Of a stretch of 64,000 bases of DNA, positions 13,352 to 24,831 are shown piece after piece. The position numbers were made by a program, and so were the translations under genes. The notes under the pieces are model-generated. The model searched no databases, was not told the DNA's origin, and saw only the letters and a program-made list of their open reading frames with translations. Source of the stretch: Schizophyllum amplum (taxonomy: Eukaryota > Basidiomycota > Agaricomycetes > Agaricales > Schizophyllaceae). The DNA lies in assembly GCA_007026445.1 (NCBI GenBank), contig VDMD01000028.1:248001-312000 (forward strand). The letters are read 5' to 3'. Positions within the stretch are counted from its first letter, which is position 1; each line of letters starts with the position of its first letter.

Positions 13352-13676
13352 GAGCTGAGCCGTCGTGGAGTCGAGAGACTGAAGAGTGGGGCGAGCTCGG
13401 CGAGGAAGGCGAAGAAGCAGCGCAGTAGTTGAGGGAAAAGGGGCTTATATGCCACCCTGCACCGCCTGAGGGATGATATATAGTGCGCAGCCGGGAGGTG
13501 CGCACTAGACTATATAGTAGGCCTCCCCTATTCATATGGGTGCAAGTCTCGAGATATGTCTGACTTTGACATCCTCTACTATCTTCCGAGAAGCCCTGTC
13601 GATGGTCTTGCTTCGCGCAGACAGCCGAGACAGAGCCGCCGTTGACCGCGCGGCCGAAGAACAGGCTCAAGCTCGC

Positions 13677-13923
13677 TCAGAGGTCTTGCGCCTTCGCGAG
13701 GTCTGCAGCAAGTCTGCGAGGGAACCATTCATACGCCTCAACAGCGCTTCGATCCCACACGAGATACGCGCATCGGTCATCCAAGATTGAAAGAGCGTCG
13801 TGCCAGTCTATTGTTATACTCGCTGAGATTGCGAGCTCTCCCATGTACAGGACGCGCTAAAAATATTCGATGTGAGAAAAAGGCAAGTACTAAAGCAAAA
13901 ACCACTCACTGATTGAATGTACT
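13677..13923 (-). other. Coding-like segment after the MFS gene (possible tail exon or small gene)
   Basis: On the minus strand, just past the transporter stop, a canonical intron (GTGAGT near 13907, ending TTTTTAG near 13860) precedes an open stretch reading VLYMGELAISASITIDWHDA and ending RRLAADLAKAQDL before a TGA at 13679-13677. Composition looks like protein rather than UTR. It could be an alternative cytosolic tail of the MFS protein, because a GTACGT donor overlaps the annotated MFS stop; a short separate gene; or a spliced 3' UTR. No family is recognised. Confidence 0.3.
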
Positions 13924-13946
13924 GAGCCCTCCTGCCCACGCTGGGC

Positions 13947-15638
13947 TCAACTACGTACGAAGCAGATGGTGACTATTGCGAGAAGACCGCACATTGCCGT
14001 GACGGACCAGAAGGCTGCTGCGTAGCCGTCTTGTGGCATGGATCCGGGCTTGTTGTTGATCTCTATGGTCACAGTCGTTGACACTGCGCAACGAATAAGA
14101 AATGGAAGGGCGAAGCCATGACTAATGCTTACCAGCAAGACCTATGGTTGCGCCTATCTGGTAGCTTGTGGACATGACGGCACCGACGACGCCCTGCTGG
14201 TTGGGCGCCGCTCCCTCCATCATAGCAACCGTAGAACCCACATACGAGCAGGCCATGCCCATCATGCCAACTATAATTCCGGGGAAGATACGCGACCAGT
14301 ACTTATCTGGCGAATCCGCGAGTGCGAACAGGACAGTACCCACAGCTTGCAGGACTTGGCCGACGGTGAGAAGCAGACGGCGAGGCACCTTGTGCGCGTA
14401 CTGTCCCACAATCATCGACGCAAAGCCGCCAGTTACGCCGAGGGGAATGCACCGGAGGGCAGTCGAAGAGAGGGAGACACCCCATACGTCCTGAGAAGCA
14501 TGGTCAGCGCATGTCGAGGACGCGTCGTGCCGCAGGAACCCACCACATGGAGCTGGACGATGTTGACTGCGCAGACAAAGAGCCACCAGTAGGGACTCCA
14601 GCAGCAGAAGAAGAGAGGGATGAAGTTCTTATTCCGCCATGTTTGTGGCGGGAGAGCGGGGTCACTTTGAACTTTCTCGATAACAAAAAACGCGACAAGT
14701 AAGACCACGGAAATAACAAGCGTGGCGATAACTTGCGGGCTTGACCATCCTGAAAAGGTACTCAGCTGCCGTCGGATAAGGTGAGATGAAAGAACTCGCC
14801 GGCATCGCCGCCTTCGGATAGGGCGTACACAAGCAGAATGAGAGCGCACGTTAAGGTTGCGACCCCTGGGATGTCGAGATTGCGTTTTCGTCCGTCATAA
14901 TCATTCTGTAAGTCAGGAAGGACCAACCAGGCAGCGAGAGAAGTCGGCACAATCGCCATCGCCGAGATGTAGTACACTGCAGGCGAAGATTAGCCTGTCA
15001 GAAGCATTTGGTGAGAAGCGAAGCCCACCCCATCTCCAGGAAGCACCGACAGTGACAAAACCGCCAATGAGGAGCCCAGCGACGTTGCCAATGCCTCCGA
15101 TGGCCGCAAACAGGGCAAACGCTCGGCTCTTTTCGCGGGGGTCCGTGAACATCGTTCCTATCATCGATAGGCCAGTAGGGACGTTTAAGGCAGCACCTGA
15201 AAGCGGGCATAATGAGGGAACAGCTTCGACGGGTGTGAAATGTCGCTGACCCAAGCCCTGCAGCGCACGGAAGACGATGGTCATGATGGGATGTACGCTC
15301 GCAGCGACAGGTATACTGAGCAGGCCCATGACCAAAAAACCGGCGCAGAAAACCGGCTTCGGGTGGAAGACATCGCCAATGCGTCCGGATATAAGCATAA
15401 GAGAGCCAAACGTGAGAGCATACGCTGAGAGAACCCATTGAAGCTCGGACTGCGAAAAGCCAAGGTCGTCGCCAAGTGTTGGAAGCAGGATGATCGCGGA
15501 CGACGAATTGAAGATGTCGAAGAATTGCGCGAGGCAGATGACGATTAGGCTGGCAAGTTGCCTCGCTCTGGACACGCCGGTGACATCTGCGTTGACTGTC
15601 TCTGTTTCGATGTCCTCGCGTGTCTTGGAACTTGACAT
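13947..15638 (-). CDS. MFS transporter, DHA2 (14-TMS drug:H+ antiporter) family
   Basis: A plasma-membrane proton-coupled exporter of the major facilitator superfamily; the substrate cannot be read from sequence. Exons on the minus strand join into about 470-490 residues with many hydrophobic helices. Visible motifs are the N-terminal loop with SGRIGDVFHPK (motif A, between helices 2 and 3), RALQGLG followed by an intron and ALNVPTG, the helix-5 region AIGGIGNVAGLLIGG (motif C-like) and a late helix with GMMGMACSYVGSTVAMMEG. Short introns break it near 15200-15250, 14980-15040, 14750-14770, 14500-14560 and 14085-14130. It ends TICFVRS. It starts at 15638 and is divergent from ATP20 across about 580 bp. 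No biosynthetic core enzyme lies nearby, so general detoxification is as likely as metabolite export. Confidence 0.85.
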
Positions 15639-16221
15639 ATCAACGGGACGAAGTTCTCTGACGGAGCGCGCCTGGGGTTCTGGCTTTTATGTCGCATGCC
15701 GAGTCCAACCATATTATGGAGCGTTCCCTAACCGTTTGTCAGTAAGGTATGATTTGGGAGCAGGTCGCAGCGTCGCGGGCAGGTCGTGGGCTCGCATGAG
15801 AATCGTAAACTCCGATATAAAATCCTATGTCCGACGCACCTCTGGGTCTATATGAGTCAGGTTATGAGGGACGTCTTCAGGATAGACTTGATGAAGACAT
15901 GTGGACTTGATCAGAAGAAAAGCTTCAAGAAGGTTAGTACATGGGAGTGGCATTCATGGAGTACTCAAACTGGAGGCTCTGCAGATTTTGTTCAAACTCA
16001 ACTCGGAGCGAATGGACGCATTCTTTGACTGTGGTAGGCAGTAGTCCCAGCGAGGCAATCCGGTTTTAGCGGCTTCATCTGAGTAAAGGTCATTGGAGTC
16101 TGATGTTCAACATGGCCGTACTATTTGGGTGTGTTTACGTGCGATTTTCTCTATCGGAAGTCCCCGGATGGTCGTCACCTCGTCACCTGTGCGTGACCGC
16201 GTCCAACCTCCGTCTTTCGCT
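15639..16221. promoter_or_regulatory. Divergent promoter region, MFS / ATP20
   Basis: A 583-bp gap between two divergent starts. I see no gene. It must carry both 5' regulatory regions. On the plus strand TATA-like motifs occur near 15815 and 15850, too far from the ATP20 start to assign. Confidence 0.4.
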
Positions 16222-16960
16222 ATGCGTCCAACTCTGCCCGCGGGTGTTCTGCGGAACTCTGCAGCTCGTCATTCGGCTCGCCCCCGAAGCTCTCCTTTAC
16301 AGACGTCTCGTTTCAATTCCAGCAAGCCCAATGAGTCTCTAGAAGAGGCACAGAAAAAGGCCAAGGAGGCGTTTGAAGTCGCGCAGAAGCAGGGCGCGAA
16401 GGCATGGGAGACGGCCAAGGCGTACTCTGGGCCTGTCCAGGGCTATTTGCAGATCGCTGCGAAGCGTGCAGGCCCCGTGGTGCAGCGCGCAGGAGAGCAG
16501 CTGGGGCCTACGTTGCAGCGTCTGGGACCTGCCGGGCAGAAGACTGCCCAGTTCGTTTCTAGTGCGTTGCCTGCTCTTTGCGCGATGATTTGGAACTGAC
16601 GAACCGCGCTCCCAGCCTACAAGGGACCCACACTGTACAACCTGGCTGTCGCGCGTGAACTGGTCAAGCAGGTCTACCGCGCGGAGCACCTCCAGCCGCC
16701 TACATCATGGGCGCAGGTCAAGGCCGCCTACGAAACCCTCTACGCTCGCGCGACCGACCGCCAGTTCTGGCGCCATGCCATTGCGACGGGGGAGATTGCC
16801 AAGATTTTCGTCTACAGTGTGGAGGCCTACGGTATCTACAAAGTAGGTGACCCTGTCCGCCACGTAGTCTCTCTGCTTACCTTTACCTCCAAAGATCGGC
16901 GAAATGATTGGTCGTCGTCACATCGTTGGCTACGGTGTTCCTTCCAGCTCTCACCACTAA
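16222..16960 (+). CDS. ATP20: Mitochondrial F1Fo ATP synthase subunit g
   Basis: Subunit g sits in the Fo sector in the inner mitochondrial membrane and supports dimerisation of ATP synthase and cristae shape. Exons are 16222-16561, 16616-16842 and 16895-16960, joined by canonical introns of 54 and 52 nt. The N-terminus is a basic, Ser/Arg-rich mitochondrial targeting sequence (MRPTLPAGVLRNSAARHSAR). An Ala/Lys-rich amphipathic helix follows, and then the conserved subunit g block, with GPTLYNLAVARELVKQVY and the C-terminal helix FVYSVEAYGIYKIGEMIGRR ending HIVGYGVPSSSHH. Length, about 210 residues, is normal for fungi. Confidence 0.92.
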
Positions 16961-17865
16961 TTAATGCTGTTTGTCTTCGGTCCCGCAATTGCCTAGACTT
17001 ATTGCACGAGACTTGTATGCGCTACTGCTGAGTGAGACTATGCGTTATGTCAGGGAGGATTGTTCCTTCCGTATTGTGGCTGACGTGGTGTGTAGCCTGC
17101 GCCATCAGGCTGTTTCCTTGGTTCTGGCAGTGATCGTCTGCCCTGAGACTGTCCTCCTGCATGCACTGTCGATAAAAGACACTGAGTTACGCTGGCGAAG
17201 GTCTCCTTTGACTGGTCGGTAGGCCTTTCAGGGAGCAGATTCGACATCAAGTTCAAGGGAAACCAAGAGGTCATCGGAGCTGCGATCGGGTAAGTACATG
17301 GATCTGGTCGCGTGCGACGCCGTTCTCGGAGGCACGGCAAAGTCCGTGAGTCACCAGTGTACTTACTTTGAAGCTCGCAATGACACCCGGCTCTGCCAGC
17401 GTAGTGTGTGAAGAAAATAAAAGACTATGCATCCCGCAAAAGAATGAAAAGCGATCGCTGAAGGTGGCGGGTCGTTCACGCTGGCGACTCTCGGCGAACG
17501 CCGGTGGTGGCTGTCGTCATCGACGCCATGAGTTGTCGCGACCTGGATGAAGCTCGCTCTTCTCGTTTTTGCTCTCGAGAGTTCTACGCTTAGTCTCAGG
17601 ATATTTCTGGATGTGATGCAGAGGGCAATGGCCAGTCCAGCGATGCTGAAGGAGGCGGCGGCGGCAGCGTCCGGCCAGTGGAGCGCAGCACGCGAGCGCA
17701 CGCGACCAGATCCATGTACCCGATCGCAGCTCCGATGACCTCTGAGGGAAACCGTTCGACGACGATCGGTGCTGGCGGGCCCGTTCCGGGCCGGTCCTTG
17801 ACATCACATTGACGACGGGCGCCTGTGTCCTTGTTCTTCCCATCTGCTTGCCATCATCGACGATC
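16961..17865. other. Intergenic, ATP20 to phosphomutase, with possible minus-strand ORF
   Basis: No secure gene. A minus-strand open frame (17701-17363) encodes about 112 residues with two hydrophobic stretches (ASFSIAGLAIALCIT and FHSFAGCIVFYFL) and no recognised domain; an overlapping minus-strand frame just upstream reads SEVIGAAIGYMDLVACARV. The region also contains the short inverted duplication annotated separately. Confidence 0.35.
17266..17743. repeat. Short imperfect inverted duplication (51/47 bp arms)
   Basis: The sequence at 17266-17316 recurs in reverse complement at 17697-17743. The arms match base for base apart from a 4-base insertion (AGTA) in the left arm, which creates a GTAAGT donor-like hexamer there. 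The arms are about 380 bp apart. Confidence 0.8.
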
Positions 17866-20603
17866 ATGGCTACGGAGCGCCTCGAAGTTCTTGTCAAGCA
17901 ATGGCTTAATATTGACAGAGTGCTTGTCGGATCCCTGCCCATTTCACTCTGATGACTCAGCCGTTTCTCAGAACGAAGCAACCCGCAAAGAAATCGAACA
18001 ACTATGGGCCAGTAAGGACATTGCACAGCTGGAGGCGCGTTTAGGGTACCGTTGGCCTCAAAATACCGTCGGAATATTCTAAAATCATCTGCTAGATCTC
18101 GCATTGAGTTTGGCACTGCGGGTAAGAATGTCTGAATGTTCTCATGGACACTGAACTGCATGGAGAAGGGCTTCAGGCTTGCGGGGCAGGATGGAGGCCG
18201 GCTGGAGTCGTATGAACGGTGTGTTTGAGGGCTTTTTTGATTTATGTGCTCCTACTCACTTGGCCAAGACGTGACCATCATACAGGCGTCTCAGGTTAGT
18301 CTGTTGACCACGAAGCAACGAAGCGACGCGAACAAGGACACAGGGTCTTTGCGCCTATGTGCTCGACAAAGTCGCCAAGGCTACAGAACGTGGGGTGGTC
18401 GTCGGGCACGACCATCGCCACAACTCGGAACGATGGGCGCAACTCACCGCTGCGGCATTCATCGACCGAGGCGTGAAGGTGTATCTGCACCGTGGATTGG
18501 TGCATACGCCTCTGTATGTTCCTTGATAAGGCGAGGCGTGCTGCGCTAATGGAATTTCCAGAGTGCCGTTCAGCGTGAAGAGACTAGGCGCCGCATGCGG
18601 GGTCATGATCACAGGTAATTGTGATATGCAATTGACCTGAGTGCATTGTGCCGTCTGACGCTCACTAGCCAGCCACAATCCCAAGGTCAGCCTTTCTTTT
18701 AGTTCATTCTGATGTATCTGACGACGGCGACTTAGCAAGACAACGGCTACAAAGTAAGCGGCACGTAGTTCCTTCGCTGACTGCGGCCTTATGTCTCCTA
18801 GGTGTACTGGGAGAACGCTGTGCAGGTAAGCCGTCTATCCCATCGTTTACATTCTTTGTTTCTAAGCTACTTGTCCGTCACAGATTATCGGACCGCACGA
18901 TGTTGGCATCGCTGCTGCCATTGAAGCGCACCTTGAACCGACGACATGGGCGGTAGATGGCCTCGCCACCTCCAAGCTCTGCGTGGACGTTACGCAGCAG
19001 ATGAAAGACGCCTACTTCCAAAGTCTTCTGGACATCGTGCAGTCAGTCCGCCCCCCATTCATTTTTTGAGCGATCTGAGAGAAGACAGGCCCGCGGTCGA
19101 CCCGCCGGCAGTCAAGTTCGTCAACACGTCGATGCACGGCGTCAGCCATCCTTTTGTGCAGAAAGCGTTCGAGATGTTGCAGTTCCCGATGTTCACGCCG
19201 GTCGCTGAGCAGCAGGAGCCGGACCCGGAGTTCCCCACCGTCCGCTACCCGAACCCGGAGGAGAAGGGCGCTCTGGTGCGTGTATCTTGCGCATCGCGCG
19301 GTTTCCTCTTACCTTTTGCATGCCTCTTAGGACCTCGCCATGAAAGTTGCCGCTGAGCATGGCGCGCAGATCATCCTCGCCCAGGATCCCGACTCCGATC
19401 GCTTCTCCGCCATCGAGGCGAAGGAGGGCGGCGGCTGGACGACGTTCACGGGCGACCAGCTGGGCGCGATCTTCGCGGCTGCGGTGCTGGCGAAGTACAA
19501 GGCGGCCGGGAAACCACTGGACAAACTTGTTATGGTCCCGTCGACCGTCAGCTCGAAGATGGTAGCGGCGATGGCGGCGGTGGAGGGCTTCAGGTTTTCG
19601 GAGACACTGACAGGTGAGAGGTTTGGTCCAAGTGGGAAAGATACGGGGTCTGAACGAATGATGGACAGGCTTCAAGTTCATCGGGAATAGGGCGCTAGAT
19701 GTCGTGAAACAGGGATATGAAGTGCCCTTTGGGTATGAGGAGGCCATCGGGTTCATGTTTGGGTCGGAGATCCGGGACAAGGATGGTGTGGCGGCAACGG
19801 TGCGTTGTGGTGGTTTCTCACTTTGCGGTTTAGCTGATAGCTCATTATTTTGCCTGTGTAGGTCATGTTTGTGGATCTCGTGCTTTCGCTTTACAAGCAG
19901 GGCAAGACCGTCAAGTCCTACCTGGACGAGCTTTACGAGAAGTATGTACAAATGTCGTCTCGCTCTGTGACGCCCTGCTTACAATCTTCCTTCCATGCGA
20001 CTCTAGATACGGCTACTTCGAGACACGCAACAGCTACTTCATTTGCAGCGATCCACGCATCATCAATGATATATTTGCCGATCTAAGGAACATGAACGCT
20101 GTAAATATGCTAAACCTCTATCTAGCGCACCCTTCGCTCATCGCAAATCACTTAGGACCGAAACATATTCAAGCGTTACCCGCACACCATCGGCGGGCTG
20201 GCAGTGACCGCCGTCTCTGATCTGACGGTGTACTGGGACAGCCGGCGCGGCAACCCGCGGCTGCCCCGGTCGTCTGGGCAAATGATTCAGTTCTGGGCGG
20301 AGCAGGCGGGTGTGAAGATTACGCTGACGTTGAGGTGCGTAGTCGCAACAACACGCCTGCTTTCTTTCATTATACTCACGAGTAACGGGATGATAGGACG
20401 AGTGGCACGGAGCCTAAGGTACGTGTAATTGGACGTTTGGTGGTGCGGCGTACTGAGGATCTTCGCGCGATGTTTAGATCAAGTATTATCTGGAGGGGAG
20501 TGGGAAGGACCGGGATGCTGTGGCGAGCGCGCTCACGAGAGTTGTGGATGATTTGCGTGCAGACTGGATGCAGGCAGACAGGTACGGCCTCCAGGAGCCT
20601 TGA
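17866..20603 (+). CDS. PGM2: Phosphoglucomutase/phosphopentomutase, PGM2 type
   Basis: Alpha-D-phosphohexomutase superfamily enzyme interconverting sugar 1- and 5/6-phosphates in the cytosol; this subtype (human PGM2, yeast Pgm3/Prm15) prefers pentose phosphates. About 600 residues from many small exons. Visible: [18 protein letters not shown] at the start, then after a canonical intron [26 protein letters not shown]; the phosphoserine loop ITASHNPKQDNGYKVYW; the metal-binding loop [11 protein letters not shown]; the sugar-binding loop [19 protein letters not shown]; and the C-terminal phosphate-binding [18 protein letters not shown]. All catalytic loops look intact. The symbol follows human naming; yeast PGM2 is a different subfamily. 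It ends at the TGA at 20601-20603, convergent with MCMBP. Confidence 0.93.
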
Positions 20604-20780
20604 TTATAGACGGAGGGACGCATGCAACTTGTACCACCACTGAAGTACTGAATATTGATAAATCTGTTGAAGGAAATTTTCGGCGAGACTTGAGAGCACA
20701 GAGCGTCAAGGCAGGGAACATGGATACAAAATCTGGCTAACGCTACATAGGACACGTCCAGTGCGATGTTCCTGTCATCA

Positions 20781-23132
20781 TCACTGCTTGCTGCCTGGCG
20801 CCGCCGCCGCCTCCCGAGCCTTCCGCTCCAGCTCGAGCGCCCGCGCCTTATTCCAAATGTCTACGCTGACCTCCGGAACGTGATACGACAACGCGACCAG
20901 CCGCGCCAGCAACATGCGCAAGATCAGGTCATCGGAGGTCATCTTCGCCGCCTGCCGCTCCTTCACGAACTCGTTCTCAATGTGCTGCGCAGGATGGATA
21001 GTCAGCGCTACGCTGTCAGAAAGCGAGACGCAGTCAAGGAGAAACACGCCGTCAGGAGGAACACGCCGTCAAGGAAGAACACGCAGTCAAGAAAGAACAC
21101 GCTATCAGGAGAAACACGCATTCAACAACGAACGCGCAGGCAAGAAAGAAGACGCAGCTGATACAACAGAGAGCATACAATCGAAAGCAAACAACGCACC
21201 TCAGCAGCCTCTTCGCCCACTTTCGCCGTGCCGACCATGGCGCCGCCGACGAGGGCGCGGAAAGCTTCGAGTTTGTCGGGGTCGGGCAGCTTGATCGCGT
21301 CGGCCGGTTTATAGAGCGCATCAGGCGGGAGCTGTTCCCCGGAAGGTGGCGCGAAGGGTACGTTGACTGTGGTCTGCTGGGGGTGTGAGGACGCGCAATG
21401 ATAGGTGAAGAGAGCACACAGTGACATGTGAAGAGAGCACACAATGACCGGTGAAAAGAGCCAACGGCAGGTGAAGAGAGCACACAATGACAGTTGTACA
21501 GAGCACACAACGACAGGTGTGCAGACACAACGACATGCGAACAGAGCCCACCACTCACATTGAAAAACGTGCTCTTCCGGCCCTCGGCCAGGACGACGAA
21601 CGACACGTCCGTCTCGAAGCCAAAGTTGCTGAAGGGGAAGACGTAGTTGAGGACCTGGTCCTTCATCATCTCCTGCGTCGCGTGCAGGTTGCGCAGGCCT
21701 GAGGGGGGCGTTCGCGTCAGCGGTGTTCGGGGTCTGACCACCGAATTCCTCCATATGGCTGAAGCCCTCCAATCCGCCACCCAAATGAATGAAGTCCCAC
21801 TCACCCCGTTCCGTGACTCCACCCTCGCTCAGCCCGCCCTCAGTGATCAAACAGACGCTGCCTTTGGGCAGCTGAAGCCAGCCGCTGACCAGATCCTCGT
21901 CCCTCGACTCGGGCGCAAACTGGGTGGTATTAATAGTCTCCAGCGACAACGGTATGGCCGAGACAGAGGGAAACAAGAGGGACAGCGCGTGCCGCAGGGT
22001 CGGCAGATTGGTGGAACCAGGCGGAGGTGCTGGAAATCGCGACAGCGTCAGGGATGGTGGCAGGATGGGCGGGTTTCGGCTCTGACTTGTAAGGAGGGTC
22101 AGCTGCTACGTGTGTCGGGAAAAGTATGAGCGTACACTTTCGCCATTGCACACAGCAGGACCCACTCGGCGGCGAAGCGGTCGCCGCCCAATGCCTCGTC
22201 TGCTAGCCAGGATACCAGCTCGCTCCGCAGGTCTTGTACGGACGAGGAAGATGGGGCGTAGGGAAATACTCGAGGTATAATGGTCGGAGGTAAAGGCTGG
22301 CTGAACAGGACGTGCAGAGTAGGCACAAGCGGTGGTGTGGCCGCAGGGTCCATATCAGCGACCTGCAAGCTATGGGTACAGCGTTAGTTCTCATCAATGG
22401 GTTGTAAATGTAGGGTGTACCTCTCGCTAGTCAGAATGCCTATAAAATCATGGATATCTGTGGATTTTAGCGCCTCTGCCTTTGACGTGTCGTAGATCTG
22501 TCATGGTCATTGAGAGAAGGCACCAGTCGAGGACAGGACGCCTTACTTTGAGCTGCATGCCAACGTGTGGCTCTGCATGTAAGGGATATTTGTGGGGACG
22601 TGATGACTTGTGTGATGAGGCACTAGCTATAATTCATGAGTGGAGGTCTTTTGTAAAGGGTAGATCGCGCACCTTCGCTGCCTTCGAGATCGGACCAGAC
22701 GCTGCGGCCAGGGATGGAGACGGCCCACATTACACTGGACTCTTTCAAGTCATTGTAATCGAGTGCAGATGTTGTCGAGGCTTCTTCAGTTGCACCCCAG
22801 CCGCCACATGCGCCCGATGATAGCTTCGAGAGGTACATCTCGGTTGGCGGCAAGGTATCTTGTATCATCGCTCGAAACGCAACGAGAGAAGACTCCTTGT
22901 AGATATGGGGAGGCGTCGATGTGTCCATCACGGGGATCTTGCCGACAGTCAGGTCAAGACGCGATCGGGTGCACGCGTCGCGTACCTCATTAAGCGCGTC
23001 TTTGAAGATATCTGCAAAGTAGGACGCGACTTTTGCAGAAAAATCCTGTCCATCGTCTTTGGACTTCTGATAAAAGTCCTGAAGCACGCGATGGGGATCG
23101 CGGAGGGCGTCGGACGGGAGGGAGCTGACCAT
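20781..23132 (-). CDS. MCMBP: Mini-chromosome maintenance complex-binding protein (MCMBP / ETG1 family)
   Basis: MCMBP binds MCM subunits and promotes assembly and unloading of the replicative helicase in the nucleus. Minus-strand exons give about 550-600 residues. The N-terminal block is MVSSLPSDALRDPHRVLQDF with SYFADIFKDALNEVRDA and the FRAMIQDTLPPTEMYLSKL strand pair; the middle block is DIHDFIGILTSERLQVADMD; the C-terminal block has LRNLHATQEMMKDQVLNYVF, DVSFVVLAEGRKSTFF and DDLILRMLLARLVALSYHVP, ending AAAAPGSKQ. The ATG at 23132 is preferred over an in-frame one at 23201 because the conserved N-terminus starts there. Two introns near the 3' end are about 215 nt (20985-21199) and 185 nt (21374-21558), three to four times the local norm, and are filled with tandem repeats. 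The start lies 134 bp from divergent CDC50. Confidence 0.88.
21036..21160 (+). repeat. Minisatellite in an MCMBP intron, about 17-bp unit
   Basis: About six to seven imperfect units of the type GGAGAAACACGCCGTCA lie inside the intron 20985-21199. The units keep the core AACACGC and diverge at the ends. They account for most of the extra length of this intron. Confidence 0.85.
21398..21548 (+). repeat. Minisatellite in a second MCMBP intron, about 23-bp unit
   Basis: About six to seven imperfect units containing GTGAAGAGAGCACACAATGA lie inside the intron 21374-21558. The unit is unrelated to the one in the neighbouring intron. Confidence 0.85.
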
Positions 23133-23266
23133 GGCGGCGGAGAGCAAGACGCGTCGTCCGAAGAAGGCAATTATCGTTCCGCCGGGCACGTGCGCTGACA
23201 CATCGGCAACGACAAGTTGCTGCTCTTGAACCCGACGGTCAGCAATTCGCGCTGTTCGCCTCCGCC
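23133..23266. promoter_or_regulatory. Compact divergent promoter, MCMBP / CDC50
   Basis: Only 134 bp separate the two divergent ATGs, so core promoter elements must be shared or overlapping. No TATA box is obvious. Confidence 0.5.
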
Positions 23267-24691
23267 ATGGGCCTCTTCAACCGCAAGGCCAATCCCCAGG
23301 ACACCACAGACGCCAATGGCGAGCCAAAGGAGAAGAAGACAGGCTGGAAGCGCCCAGCGAGTGCGTACCCTCTCCCCCGCCCCGCCGCAGCCCCCCGCTC
23401 ACCCGTACACCAGACACCGCCTTCAAGCAGCAGCGTCTCAAGGCATGGCAGCCTATCCTCACCCCAAAGACCGTCCTCCCCACCCTTTTCATTATTGCCA
23501 TCGCATTCGCACCCATCGGCGGCCTCCTCATATGGGGCTCCTCCAAGGTCTCGGAGATGACCTTCGACTACTCTGAATGCGAGAACCTCTCGGCCTCGGC
23601 CTCCAACGACTCCCTCACCTTCTCCGACATGCCCTCCAACAAGTACAAGTATGCGCTTGGCGGAGACGCAGCGCACGCGAACCCGTCGCGACCGCGCTAT
23701 GCCTACCTCGATAACTCTCAGGACGACGGCTTCACGGACATCTTCAACCAGAAGCAGTGCATCATCGAGTTCAACGTACCCGCGTCTATCGGCCCCTCGG
23801 TCATGCTGTACTACAAGCTCAGCAACTTCTATCAGAATCATCGCCGCTACGTCAACAGCCTCAACTCTGACCAGCTGCTGGGCAAGAGGCAGTCGGCAAG
23901 TGACCTCGACGACGGCGACTGCGACCCCCTCGGCTCAAGAGACAGCTTGCCAATCTACCCGTGCGGCCTGATTGCGAACTCCATCTTCAACGGTTCGTTC
24001 ATCTCATCAGCTGCTTCATCCCCGGCTCACACGTCCACGCAGACACCTTTTATTCCCCTGTTCTCCAAAATCCCCCAGAAGACACGGAGTCTACGACGTA
24101 CGAGTTCACCTCCAAGGGCATTGCTTGGCCAGGAGAAGCCAAGAAGTATGTGTCATCGCCCATTGGAGGGGATGGGTACAGCTCTGTCTCGGATATTGTG
24201 CCCCCGCCCAACTGGATGCTCCAGTACCCAGACGGGTACACCGACGACAACCCCCCTCCGGACCTCAAGAACGACGAGCACTTCCAGAACTGGATGCGCA
24301 CAGCCGGTCTACCAACATTTTCGAAGTTGTACGGACGCAACGACAATGACAAGATGATCGCCGGTACCTACCGCATGGTCATCGGATTGAGTACGTGCTG
24401 CGCTTGGCAGCTGGGCGGGCGACTGACCCAAACTCCAGACTTCCCCGTCCTTCCGTACAAGGGTACAAAGTCCATCGTTATCACGACCGTGTCTTGGATA
24501 GGTGGCAAGAACCCTTTCCTCGGTTGGGCATACGTAGCTGCTGCTGGCTTGTTCTGCTTCCTCGCTATTGCGGGTACCGCACGGCATCTCATCAGGCCAA
24601 GGTATATTGCTTGGAGTGTTCTTGTGTACGGTCAGCTCATACGTTTCACAGACGCCTTGGTGACATGTCCTTGCTGTCCTGGAACCGATAG
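23267..24691 (+). CDS. CDC50: CDC50/LEM3-family subunit of P4-ATPase lipid flippases
   Basis: Beta subunit of P4-ATPase flippases, needed for their exit from the ER and for phospholipid flipping in Golgi, endosome or plasma membranes. About 400 residues in six exons. A charged cytosolic N-terminus (MGLFNRKANPQDTTDANG) leads to WQPILTPKTVLPTLFIIAIA, the first membrane helix. The large luminal domain has KQCIIEFNVPASIGPSVMLY, YYKLSNFYQNHRRYV, IYPCGLIANSIFND and FQNWMRTAGLPTFSKLYGR. Then comes ISYxSWIGG-type sequence (here VSWIGGKNPFLG) and the second helix YVAAAGLFCFLAIAGTARH, ending RLGDMSLLSWNR. All are family hallmarks in the right order. Which P4-ATPase it partners cannot be told. Confidence 0.93.
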
Positions 24692-24831
24692 ATGGGCCCT
24701 GGGTATGGCACGGACGCTGAGGCGAGCGATTTGTTCTACCACTTACGACCACCCTGTAATCCACCGCTGCATACCCTGCACGCCCGTAATTAGGATGCTG
24801 ATATTTATGACGACCACCATGTACTATCCCG

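Noticed and set aside
13329..13670. Minus-strand frame at 13670-13329
   Set aside because: Overlaps the promoter side of the hypothetical gene, has no recognisable domain and reads like GC-driven low-complexity sequence.
21122..21976. Long continuous minus-strand frames across the MCMBP introns
   Set aside because: They read through minisatellite-filled introns with clear donor and acceptor sites; the spliced model gives continuous family sequence.
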